A stretch of DNA of 64,000 nucleotides. It comes from Paenibacillus sp. P25 (GTDB lineage: Bacteria; Bacillota; Bacilli; Paenibacillales; NBRC-103111). A program made the position numbers and the translations under genes. The notes under the pieces were generated by a model that was given only the letters and a program-made list of their open reading frames with translations, searched no databases and was not told the origin of the DNA. Below are positions 17,338-25,748 of the stretch, in pieces (position 1 is the first letter of the stretch; every line of letters begins with the position of its first letter). The DNA lies in NCBI GenBank assembly GCA_024704175.1, contig CP085629.1:682001-746000 (forward strand), in the 5' to 3' direction.

Positions 17338-19108
17338 TCAAAATCCGGTCGCCGGCATGGGCTTGCTGAACACATACCCCTGAATTTCATCGCAGCCTTG
17401 GGAAATCAGGAACTCGAGTTGTTCTTTCGTCTCGACGCCTTCGGCCAGTGATTTGATCTTAAGACGATGGGACATGGCGATCAGCGCCGTTACGATCGCT
17501 GCATTGTCCTCGTCGGAAGTGACGTCGCGGATGAAAGACTGGTCGATTTTCAGCGTATGGACCCGGAACCTTTTCAAATAACTGAGGGACGAATAGCCGG
17601 TACCGAAATCGTCAATGGAGATGCGGACCCCGAGTCGCTTGAGCTTCTGCATCGTTTCGATGATATACGGCACATTGTTCATGGCGATATTCTCGGTAAT
17701 TTCAAGACAGAGCTGGTCGGGAGCGAGGCCGGATTCTTCCAGGGCATCCATGACGATCTGTACGAAATGAATTTGATGGAACTGGATGGCGGAGATGTTC
17801 ACCGCAACGACCAAAGGCGAGAAGCCCTGTGATTGCCAAGCCTTGGTCTGAATACAGGCCTGCCTCAGCACCCAGTTGCCGATCGGTACGATGAGCCCGG
17901 TTTCCTCCGCCAGCGGTATAAAATCCCCCGGCGAAACCAGCCCCCATTCCGGATGCTTCCAGCGAATCAGCGACTCCATGCCGAGTACGCCGCCGTTCTT
18001 CAAATCGACGATGGGCTGGTAATATATTTCGAATTCGTCGCGTTCCAAAGCTTTGCGAAGCTGGATTTCCAGATTGAGACGATGCAGGGACCGCTTGTTC
18101 ATATCCGGATGATAATAATGATAGGCATTCCCGCCTTTTTCCTTCGACCGGTACAGCGCGATATCTGCATTCTTCAGCAGGATATCCGGTTCAACCCCGT
18201 CATTCGGGTAAATACTGATCCCGATACTGGCGGTGACGAAGAGCTCTTGGTCCTCAATTAAGAACGGTTCCTCAAGCAAAGCCGGAATCCCTTTGGCAAA
18301 CTGTGCCGCCTCGTCGATATGAGCGAGATCGGTCAGCAGGATGATAAATTCATCGCCGCCGAACCGGGCGACAATATCTTTCTCGCTCACATAAACCTGC
18401 AGCTTGCGGGCCAGGGTCTGAAGCAGACTGGTCGCCGACATGATGACCGAGCGTATCGTTAATCACCTTGAACCGGTCCAGATCGAAGAAAAGAATGGCC
18501 ATCATCCTGCCTGCGCGTTCGGCTTCTTCAAAGCAGGATTTCAGCTTCTCATCGAACATCAGCCGGTTGGGCAAATTGGTCAGCGCATCGTGATAGGCCA
18601 TATGGACTATTTTCTCTTCCGCCCGTTTGCGCTCATTGACCGCCCGGATGGTAGCATAGGAACGAAGGATTTGGTCGTCATTCGTTTCGCTGATGATTTT
18701 ATTAAAGAGTTCATCCTGCAGAGCAGGGTTATGATCAGCAGACGAACAGTCAGCCGCCTTAATCAGCTGCATGGCGTTCTGTACGTGTTCTTTATGCAGT
18801 CGTGCGGCCGATGCGGTCTTGGCCTTCTTCCGGTGATCGGAAGTCAAATAGACCAAGCCTTTCTTTTCATCGTATTCCTGCACATGGTTCATATTGACTA
18901 TATTGGCGCTATCCAGCGGCCGGAACCCGTCCTCAAACAACCATTCCTCCAGATTGTCGAATGAAAAGTCCAGGTAGTATTGTTGATCTTTGGTATGGAT
19001 GATGACTTCCCGGTCCCGAATCCGGTCGATCTTGACGACTTCGCTTGCGTCGATAATAAGGACTTCCGAGCCTCTTCTGCCATCGTGAGTTACGGGAATT
19101 TTCTGCAT
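17338..19108 (-). CDS. LytTR-GGDEF-EAL fusion protein (frame broken once)
   Basis: Start ATG 19108 behind GGAG. Residues about 10-105 form a LytTR-like domain (VLIIDASEVVKIDRIRDREV ... VQEYDEKKGLVYL). Next come a linker, a GGDEF domain (AYHDALTNLPNR, FFDLDRFKVINDTLGHH, intact RFGGDEF) and an EAL domain (ESLIRWKHP, VNISAIQF, ITENIA, IDDFGTGYSSL, LAEGVET). Active-site residues for both c-di-GMP synthesis and breakdown are present. One surplus base near 18430 splits the GGDEF domain. There is no receiver or membrane sensor, so LytTR is the only input domain. It follows agrD by 70 bp on the same strand and is probably in the agr-like operon. Confidence 0.85.
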
Positions 19109-19178
19109 TTTGGAATCAGCTCCACGAAAATAATGAGGTCGCCTGAGCTATGGCCCGGCGCCCGAGGTACGGATAAAG

Positions 19179-19301
19179 TTACTTTTTAAGCGGCTCCATT
19201 GGGGTTTCAGGACGATGTGCAATAATAGAGTTAGTACCAATCATCAGGGCTGCAAATGCCATCAGCAAAGCGTTTACAATAATTGCCAAACGTGCTTTCA
19301 T
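19179..19301 (-). CDS. agrD: AgrD-like cyclic (thio)lactone autoinducer prepeptide without cysteine
   Basis: A 40-residue ORF whose ATG overlaps the agrB stop (ATGA), with AAAGGAGAG eight bases upstream. Layout is that of AgrD: an amphipathic N-terminal helix (MKARLAIIVNALLMAFAALM), a short core TNSIIAH, then the acidic, proline-rich recognition tail RPETPMEPLKK. The ring-forming Cys of classical AgrD is replaced by Ser25, five residues before the conserved-type Pro-Glu-x-Pro tail. This predicts a five-residue lactone ring (S-I-I-A-H) rather than a thiolactone. All 40 codons were read directly; no frame problem. Confidence 0.82.
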   Translation of the reverse strand: MKARLAIIVNALLMAFAALMIGTNSIIAHRPETPMEPLKK

Positions 19302-19854
19302 CGTGCCACTCTCCTTTCGAATAGGTCAACCAAGTAGTAAGCAAAGGGAGTAGTTAAAACCGCTTGTATAAAAAATGCAGCGGCTAACACCGAAGATTGT
19401 ATAAAAAAATCAGCGGCAACAATGAGAATCGAAATTAACTTTAACAGCGGATAATACATTGGATCTATTCTACTTATACCTTGAATCCCATTAGGGGCAG
19501 TTATTAATAAAATTAAAATGGCGAGAATACAAAGAGTGATTCCATAAGGCTTAAATTGAAAACCAGCATGAGCAACTATAGTAACAATTATGCTTGAAAA
19601 AATACAGCAAGATACCGAAGATGAAAGGTGAAGCCCCCGCTAAAATACCGCAAGATAAGAAAGCCAGAGACAGAAAGTAAAGCATAGGTGGCTCGTCCGG
19701 TAATAGAAGAGAGCATAAGTGATATTAGGATGGCGGAGCCCGTATTTATAAGCAAAATAAGAGAGTACTTTAAAGCTGTCTCAGATCCTGCATTCGGATT
19801 GTTGTTGCGAATAGCCTGTGTCAGATAGGAGGCGGAACGGTCAATCAGGTTCAT
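19298..19854 (-). CDS. agrB: AgrB-like peptide maturase (frame broken once)
   Basis: Polytopic membrane protein of about 185 residues. The AgrB core LRYFSGG is followed, after adding one G to the GGGGG run near 19635, by LHLSSSVSC. This restores the catalytic His and Cys seven residues apart, as in Staphylococcus AgrB. Transmembrane helices continue to FERRVAR and the stop overlaps the agrD start. The chosen start ATG 19854 overlaps the stop of the preceding membrane gene (ATGA), so three genes are translationally coupled. AgrB cleaves the AgrD tail and cyclises the peptide. The frame break falls exactly before the active site, so resequencing matters. Confidence 0.85.
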
Positions 19855-20513
19855 TTTTTCCCCAACCTTTCTCTCCGTTCTTTCCATAGCTTCATGTTAT
19901 GTTTGTAAGCCAAATAAATACATACTAAGAAGACGATTCCAGAAATAACAGGGATAAGATAATTTATTAAGCTTTTTTCAAAGGCATAGAGCTCAAATTG
20001 CAGGCAGCACAACGGCTATAACTAAAACAGCCGATAAGTAAAAATTATAGCCTCTTAAAGAATCTCTTAAAGTAAAATGAAAGCCGATTTTCCTACGAAG
20101 TAAATACGACATTAATATTAAAATAACAAGAGTTGTAGGAAGTTGTACGGGGATAGGATTTTTCTGAATTTCTTCAATCGAAAATAGCTTTGTTGCGGCC
20201 TCTAGCCAAATGAAAAACGTTTCTATTGTGGCGCCTGCTAGTGTACCGATTAATGCTACTAAAAAGAAAATAATATAGGTAGCCTAAATAACACCACAAG
20301 CATTACAATCTCACTAACGAAGGTTGGAATCAAAGCAAAAGTGGATTCATTTAGTATTTCTCTTATGTAGATTGATACTATGGAGGAAACCAAAGCTATG
20401 GTAAAAACCTTATGTAATGAATAGCGAATCTGCAATCGAAATGAAGCTAATGAAAGCATCACCATAGCCATAAATTCAATGGTGAAGAACACAAGTTTTA
20501 AAAGCAGATCCAT
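19851..20513 (-). CDS. Polytopic membrane protein 1 of the agr-like locus (frame broken twice)
   Basis: Starts at ATG 20513 behind AAGGAG. About six hydrophobic helices; segments include LVFFTIEFMAMVMLSLASF, IALVSSIVSIYI, IIFFLVALIGTLAGA and LPTTLVILILMSYLL, then RRKIGFHFTLRDSL and a final helix before a basic tail. One T is missing near 20285 and one base near 20012. The R-x-K/R-x-G-F motif after the fifth helix also occurs in the two membrane proteins upstream, making a paralogous trio. The topology resembles the sensor half of AgrC but there is no histidine kinase domain. Its stop overlaps agrB. Confidence 0.6.
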
Positions 20514-20643
20514 TTGTTAACTCCTTCAATTTAATAATAAAAAAATATTAGGGAGATGGACATAGTATCAAAGTCTTATATTTACAAAATTCTTTATATT
20601 CCTTCAGTATATTATATAATTTTCCAAGGTTAATTTAATTTTA

Positions 20644-20672
20644 AGTGTAATACACAAAGATTAACTTCTCAA
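20644..20672 (-). promoter_or_regulatory. Candidate promoter for membrane protein 1-agrB-agrD
   Basis: In the 202-bp gap after the CPBP gene, minus-strand TTGAGA (20667-20672) and TACACT (20644-20649) are 17 bp apart. A second possibility, TTAACC with TATACT, lies about 40 bp further downstream. No other coding potential was found in this gap. Confidence 0.4.
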
Positions 20673-20715
20673 GTAGAAATTTGTCGACTGGAATATCCTT
20701 ACAGATGGTTTGGTC

Positions 20716-21300
20716 CTATAATTTAAGGGATTGTACAACCAATGCAATAAAGTTCAACGCAAAATGAGCCATTATCGTAGATGTGATCATTCTAGATTTT
20801 TTATAGATATAACAAAAGAATACTCCCAAGATGGTATAGGTGAATAATCGCTCCAGATTAAAATGAATGGTCGCATATAAAAGAGAAGAAAGGGAAGAGG
20901 CCCAATAAAAGTTTATTTTTTTATGTAAATTACCGAAGATAATTTTTCGAAAAACGATTTCTTCAATAATCGGCCCCGTTATAACAATATATAAAGGAAT
21001 AACCGGATAAGCGCTTAATAATGTTTCCGGAGTGGTGGAGGTTTTACCGAAGAGAACCGTTCCTAGCGCATGGGTATAGATCCCATACTGAATTCCTTTG
21101 AATGACCAATAGTATAATCCTCTATCTTTTAATAAATTTAGATCATATTTCAAAATTTCATTTTTCAAACTAAATATGACAACGAACAAACAGATGAGAG
21201 GAAGGAAAACCGTAGTATATTTGTTTTCGAACAGAAAAATCGAACCCGGGGCGGTGATAATGAAAAAGACGCTAAGAATCAGGTATTCGTTCCTCTTCAT
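20716..21300 (-). CDS. CPBP-family intramembrane metalloprotease
   Basis: 194 residues, intact, with about seven hydrophobic helices. All three CPBP/Abi active-site motifs are present: EExxxR as Glu113-Glu114...Arg118 (EEIVFRK), His146 (ATIHFN) and HxxxN as His179...Asn183. Family members are glutamate intramembrane proteases related to Rce1 and often sit in peptide or bacteriocin loci, where they process or confer immunity. Here it lies 18 bp after membrane protein 2 and upstream of agrBD. A role in trimming the autoinducer or the neighbouring membrane proteins is inference. Confidence 0.85.
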   Translation of the reverse strand: MKRNEYLILSVFFIITAPGSIFLFENKYTTVFLPLICLFVVIFSLKNEILKYDLNLLKDRGLYYWSFKGIQYGIYTHALGTVLFGKTSTTPETLLSAYPVIPLYIVITGPIIEEIVFRKIIFGNLHKKINFYWASSLSSLLYATIHFNLERLFTYTILGVFFCYIYKKSRMITSTIMAHFALNFIALVVQSLKL

Positions 21301-21318
21301 CGCTTGATCTCCTTGCCG

Positions 21319-21972
21319 TTAATCTTCATGAAGTTCATTGTGATACAGTTCTTTTATCAAATAAATAAATAGAACAAGAAGGACAAAAACGTCAAGGAAT
21401 ACTAAATGTGTTATATGATATATGGTTAAGCGACCAGTACTTAGAGCGAATAGACTGATCATTAACGGAAGATACATTTTTTTTTGAAACAGCCGGCCAC
21501 TCTTCCTTCTAGAAAAGTGCACGTTGGATAAGGAAAACCCCAGTCTGGACTTATAAAGTAATAGGCAGAATATAATATTAAAGAAGGAAAGGACAAAAGC
21601 CGGAAATATGACATTATCTTGTAAAGCTGCAATAATATCGGCCGTACTAAATCGGGTAAGTATTGCATTAAGTACGACTTCTAACAGATATGAAAGATTG
21701 TAAGTAAGCACAGTCATCAAGATCGCGATAAGAATACGAAATTTAAATACGAGAAGCATGCAGAGTATTAAGCATAAGGGTTGGATAATTGTAATTAAGA
21801 CCGGATAAGGATTGGATTGGACTAGTAAGGTTACGACAGCCATTAAAAACGAACTAATGATAATCTTAGTTTTGTATTTTTGAATTTTTTGGCGAAACAG
21901 CACCAAAGCAAATATGATAAAAGAAGGCCAATATAGAAGGGCAGTAATCACAAATATAAATAATAATCGCAT
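21319..21972 (-). CDS. Polytopic membrane protein 2 of the agr-like locus
   Basis: 217 residues, intact, six hydrophobic helices, start ATG 21972 behind GAGGAAGCGGAAG. Shared features with membrane protein 3: WPSFIIFALVLFRQKIQ versus WPSICVLTLMTFRQRIK near the N-terminus, SSFLMAVVTLL versus TSFLMAQITLL, and KSRLGFSLSN versus RLRLGFTFIT after the fifth helix. These two are clear paralogs. Possibly stand-alone receptor domains for the Agr peptide; there is no kinase or other enzymatic domain. Thirty bp separate it from membrane protein 3. Confidence 0.7.
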   Translation of the reverse strand: MRLLFIFVITALLYWPSFIIFALVLFRQKIQKYKTKIIISSFLMAVVTLLVQSNPYPVLITIIQPLCLILCMLLVFKFRILIAILMTVLTYNLSYLLEVVLNAILTRFSTADIIAALQDNVIFPAFVLSFFNIIFCLLLYKSRLGFSLSNVHFSRRKSGRLFQKKMYLPLMISLFALSTGRLTIYHITHLVFLDVFVLLVLFIYLIKELYHNELHED

Positions 21973-22002
21973 CTTTCTTCCGCTTCCTCTTTCTTTAAAT
22001 TG

Positions 22003-22652
22003 TCAATCCGTTTCCATTTCCTTTTGATAGAAAAATTGGATAAGCCCTAAAAATAAAAAACTTATAAAAACTAAAGAAATGAGTATCCAATTATTCCAAT
22101 GATATAGCCATAGGCAAAGGGGAATATAGAAATATAACTAAATCCTAAAATATAATATGATCTCTTTGAAAAACGATGATTCAGACCTTTGGCGTTGCGG
22201 ACGGTAATGAAAGTAAACCCTAATCTTAGCCGAAAAAGAATATAAGAAACAAGATAATTGATAATAGTTAAGTAAGTGCTTGGTAATATTACAGCTTCTT
22301 GAGAAATCATTATAAACCGTTCAAAGTTGAATTTGCTGCTAATCAAATAAAAAGTAACTTCTGCAATAATATTAAAAAAGAAACTTATGATAGACATTAT
22401 TATTGAGTGAAAAAAACGGTACTTGAGAATATAACGAAGACAAAGTGTAAAAGCGATGGGTTGAAGTATAGTAATGGCAAACTTTATGGGCAATAACTGC
22501 AACAGCAATGTAATTTGTGCCATTAAGAAAGAGGTTAGGATAATATTGAAAATGACCGGCTTAATTCTTTGGCGGAAAGTCATAAGCGTTAAAACACAAA
22601 TAGAAGGCCACAACCCAATAAATGTTATCAAAAATATCCAAAGAGGCATCAT
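22003..22652 (-). CDS. Polytopic membrane protein 3 of the agr-like locus (frame broken near the end)
   Basis: First gene of the agr-like transcription unit, start ATG 22652 or 22649 behind AGGTGG. Six hydrophobic helices as in membrane protein 2. The original frame ends early in IIGYSFL. Restoring one T in the TATTCCCC stretch near 22115 yields a final helix LVFISFLFLGLIQFFYQKEM that aligns with the end of protein 2, and a stop at 22003, 30 bp before the next gene. No enzymatic motif. Its codon composition is AT-rich, unlike genes outside 19.2-22.7 kb. Confidence 0.65.
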
Positions 22653-22727
22653 TCGTCATTCCACCTATTCTTCTAAACTCTTTCCGATTGAACCAGGATT
22701 TAGAACAGATTACTTCCAATGAAGACG

Positions 22728-22766
22728 AAAAAACAGCCCGTAGCACAGAGCGGCGCACACGGGCTG
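22728..22766 (-). terminator. Terminator of the XRE-LytTR regulator gene
   Basis: On the minus strand AGCCCGT (22760-22766) pairs with ACGGGCT, followed by TTTTTTCG. It separates the regulator transcript from the agr-like genes. Confidence 0.75.
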
Positions 22767-22809
22767 AATAACGGCGATCAGAGAAGCTGGCCGAACAAGG
22801 GACAAGCTT

Positions 22810-23479
22810 TTAAATATTTTTCTCCACGCTAGGAAGTGACGAGGCCTTGCCGGGAGTCCGGTCATAGCTGAATTCCAGGCTTTTGTTCGTGTTGACGGCC
22901 ACTTTGCGAAGGAGCAAATCGTGGTATTTCCGCTGTCTGATGGCGGATATGGAGACATAGACGCCGCGTCCGGCTTCGTCGAAATAGAGGCGGCCGCGCT
23001 TCTCGTCATACTTCCGTATTTGATTGAAATTCACGTACAAATCGGTATCCATCTTCTTAAAGTCCTGCTCTTCCAAGGTGTCCAGGAAGGTGCTGAAATC
23101 GACCAGGGAATCAATGCTTCGGATATGGTTGACGTCTGATAAATGATAAGTGATCTCCTTCGTGCCGATTTCAATAAAATAGACGCTGCGAAGATCCAGC
23201 TCGATATTCGGGTAGGAAGCGGGCGTAGCGATATCATCGCTCATCAGATGCCCTGCCTTAATCATCAGTTCCGTATAAGGATAGCCATAGGCGGCGGAAA
23301 GCTTCTTTAACGTATCCGGCGACGGTGTGATCTTATCGTTGGTAGAGCGATTGCGTTCCAGTTCCAAGTCTCTTATGTAAGCATGCGACAATCCGCTTTT
23401 TCTAGTTTGCTTCCCTAAGGGACATCGAGCCGCGCAGGCTTTCGAGAAATTTCCCGAAATCCGGAATAGGTTGTGCCAC
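22810..23479 (-). CDS. XRE helix-turn-helix - LytTR-like regulator (frame broken once)
   Basis: GTG 23479 behind AGAGGAGTGA gives MAQPIPDFGKFLESLRGSMS, the first helices of an XRE domain. After one surplus T near 23405, the frame continues with SGLSHAYIRDLELERNR and PSPDTLKKLSAAYGYPYTEL, completing the XRE fold. Residues about 95-190 form a LytTR-like domain (SVYFIEIGTKEITYHLSDVN ... IRKYDEKRGRLYF) related to that of the GGDEF-EAL protein; both share Y-D-E-K-(R/K)-G. Two DNA-binding domains in one chain is unusual. A longer open frame continues to 24060 but only as the shadow of the opposite gene. Confidence 0.75.
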
Positions 23480-23572
23480 GGCTGTTCACTCCTCTCATAA
23501 ACTATTGTAAAGGACAAAGGCCTGAAAGAAAATAGTTTTTCTAAAAATGCGTTAATATATGGAATGAAGGTA

Positions 23573-23601
23573 TTGACTACATGTAATATCAATACTACAT
23601 T
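23573..23601 (+). promoter_or_regulatory. Promoter with palindromic operator in the spacer
   Basis: TTGACT (23573-23578) and TACATT (23596-23601) are 17 bp apart. The spacer and -10 contain ATGTAATATCAATACTACAT (23581-23600), a 20-bp palindrome with 16 symmetric positions. It lies in the divergent region between the XRE-LytTR regulator and the next gene, a typical XRE operator position. Confidence 0.55.
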
Positions 23602-23640
23602 AGAAATAACATACTTAGTTACAGCAAGAGGGGGAGAATG

Positions 23641-24078
23641 ATGAAAGACAAGATCATGAATCGTTGGAGTACCTACGAACCCTTCTATGTACCATTTAAC
23701 GGATATAAGATAGCCGATATCGTCATTACCAGTCACGCACTGAGCCGCTGGGACGAACGGGTGGAAAGCGACCAGGGCGGAATCGAACACATCTGCTCTT
23801 TCCTGTGGGAGAAGCTGAAGAACGAGCGAATCGTCCCTTACTATGCCAATGAGAAGGACGTTTATTTGATTGACGATGATCTTGTCATGGTCGCTGAATT
23901 CGTTGAGATGAAGGACGAGGTCGATATCGCCGGCAATCCTCTTCACAAAATGATCGTCGTGACTTTCCTTGGAAGGGTGTCGGAGGATATCCAGCTCCGC
24001 GATCTGAAAGCATACTATTCCTGGCTTCGCCATACGCGCCGAATGACCTTGGTGAAGCACGGCCGCAAACGAAAATAA
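23641..24078 (+). CDS. Hypothetical protein divergent from XRE-LytTR regulator
   Basis: 145 residues from ATG 23641 (a second ATG lies one codon upstream), behind GAGGGGGAGA. The first half has ITSHALSRWDERVESDQGGI and the second a strand-rich region with VVTFLGRVSEDIQLRDLKAY, then a basic end. A His-x-x-x-R-x-x-E/R-R pattern recalls small nuclease-like or toxin-like folds, but I recognise no family. Intact. Regulation by the adjacent XRE protein is suggested by the palindrome in its promoter. Confidence 0.6.
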   Translation: MKDKIMNRWSTYEPFYVPFNGYKIADIVITSHALSRWDERVESDQGGIEHICSFLWEKLKNERIVPYYANEKDVYLIDDDLVMVAEFVEMKDEVDIAGNPLHKMIVVTFLGRVSEDIQLRDLKAYYSWLRHTRRMTLVKHGRKRK

Positions 24079-24102
24079 TACCGTTCATCCGGGTTGAATC
24101 AT

Positions 24103-25082
24103 TCAGTAAGGCTGGCCTTCGGTCAGTCTATTCGTGTTTGCAGGAACCAGAGGTCCCCAGCCAGGGGACACCCTACAGTATACCATAATATTCCAACGAA
24201 AGCGACAGTTTTTCGAATTTTGCTCAAGCTTGGCAGTCGTACGGGTTGAACTGCTGATCCTGGCGGTATTCCGAGGGGAGCGGCCGTACCATTTTTTAAA
24301 CTGCTTGGAAAAGTAGAGCGGATCGCTGAACCCGACGGAGGAAGCCACTTGCTCGATGGTAAGCGGTTCCAGAAGCAACAACTTGGCGCGCTCCATCCGG
24401 ATCTTGAGCAGAAAGTTCATAGGCGACAGCCCCGTGTGCTGCTTGAACATTTTGGACAGGTGCGTGCGGTGGTAGCCCAGCGATTGCGCCATCTGCTCAA
24501 TGGAGATCGGCTGGTAATATTGGAGCGTGAGCCAGCGGATGGCCTGCTCCACCTGCTGCTGAATGGCGGAAGCTTCCTCGGGAGGAGCCGCATCGGCCGC
24601 CCGGTCCTGGGCGTAGTCTGCAAAAATGAGCCTGAGGACCCCCTCCGATTGCATGTCTGTGCCGGGACCACCGGTTTGCAATGACTTTTGGAGCGAATAG
24701 AACAAAGCGCGAAGACGGCGGGTTTGCTTGGATAAGGCTACGGGTTGATGGGCGGAGAAACCGATGGCGTGCAAATATTCATCCGCCCGCGTGCCTTTAA
24801 ACCCGACCCAGCGGTAAGACCACGGATCGGCTTCATCCGACACGTAGCTGACCAGCTCCCCGGGGAAAATGACGAAGCTGTGCCCCTGCTCAAGCCGGTA
24901 ATCCTTGCCTCTGCAGCGGAAGGTCCCCGTCCCGACAGGACGAAGTGGATCAGGTAATAATCCAGCATCTGAGGGCCGACGCTGTGCACAGGCTTGGTCT
25001 GAGCATGTCCGCTGAACAATACGGACAACTCGCCTTTTCCAGGCTTCGGGTTAAATGACACGGAATGTTCGGCTTGAGGCAT
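24103..25082 (-). CDS. AraC-family transcriptional regulator (frame broken once)
   Basis: ATG 25082 lies behind ATGGAGGT. The N-terminal cupin-like sensor contains YYLIHFVLSGRG and, in another frame, FRCRGKDYRLEQGHSFVIFP; one more G in the GGGG run near 24930 joins them. The C-terminal AraC domain is intact with both helix-turn-helix units (ISIEQMAQSLGYHRTHLSKM and LTIEQVASSVGFSDPLYFSK) and the signature FKKWYGRSPR. Likely a carbohydrate-responsive activator; the alpha-galactosidase gene 650 bp away, beyond bdbC, is a natural candidate target. Confidence 0.85.
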
Positions 25083-25167
25083 ATGGTGTACCTCCATACG
25101 TTCTGATATGATGAAAACAGCAGCTATGCTTTCATTAGTATCTTTATTTTAAGGAGCGGAGTCGTGC

Positions 25168-25596
25168 ATGTCTTGGAAACCGTTTATCCGTGAGAACGGA
25201 CTGCAATTGTCCTGGGCGGTGGCGCTGGTGGCCACGCTGGGCAGCCTTTATTTCTCGGAGATTCTCCACTATTTACCCTGCAAGCTGTGCTGGTACCAGC
25301 GGATTCTGATGTACCCACTCGTGATTATACTGGGCATCGCCTCCGTGCGCAAGGAACGTCAAATGTACCTGTATGTGCTGCCGATGTCCGTCTGGGGGGC
25401 CGGCATCTCGCTGTACCATTATTTGATGCAGAAGACCGACTGGTTTAAAAGCGCCGCAACCGGCTGTGGTCCGATTCCGTGCGACGTGGATTATATCAAT
25501 TGGCTCGGCTTTATCACCATTCCTTTCCTCGCGCTGATCGCTTTCCTGCTGATCACCGTGCTTCAGGCGCTCGTCTGGGCGGCAGACCGAAAGTAA
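25168..25596 (+). CDS. bdbC: Disulfide formation protein C (DsbB/BdbC-type thiol oxidase)
   Basis: 142 residues, intact, four hydrophobic helices. The DsbB-type redox pairs are present: Cys38-x-x-Cys41 in LPCKLCWYQRI and Cys100/Cys105 in GCGPIPCDVDYINW, with the quinone-contacting region after the first pair. It reoxidises a DsbA-like partner (BdbD) using quinones, at the membrane. The partner gene is not adjacent. Start ATG 25168 behind AAGGAGCGG. Confidence 0.92.
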   Translation: MSWKPFIRENGLQLSWAVALVATLGSLYFSEILHYLPCKLCWYQRILMYPLVIILGIASVRKERQMYLYVLPMSVWGAGISLYHYLMQKTDWFKSAATGCGPIPCDVDYINWLGFITIPFLALIAFLLITVLQALVWAADRK

Positions 25597-25748
25597 TACA
25601 TACGGCTATTCCGACCTCAATGAACTCTAACATACTACATTTGTCCATGTAAAAGTGGGTTGTATCCATATGCATTCCCGGCCGGCTGGAGTATATTCAA
25701 GACAAGGAAGCACAATCACCAATCCTAAAGCTGGGAGGCTATGGAACG

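Noticed and set aside
19179..22652. Bacteriocin or lantibiotic cluster
   Set aside because: A CPBP protease and small peptide invite the idea, but there is no modification enzyme or ABC exporter, and AgrB/AgrD features are specific.
23480..24060. N-terminal extension of the XRE-LytTR gene to 24060
   Set aside because: The extension is the antisense of the gene at 23641-24078. A GTG with a strong ribosome site at 23479 in the neighbouring frame gives a proper XRE start.
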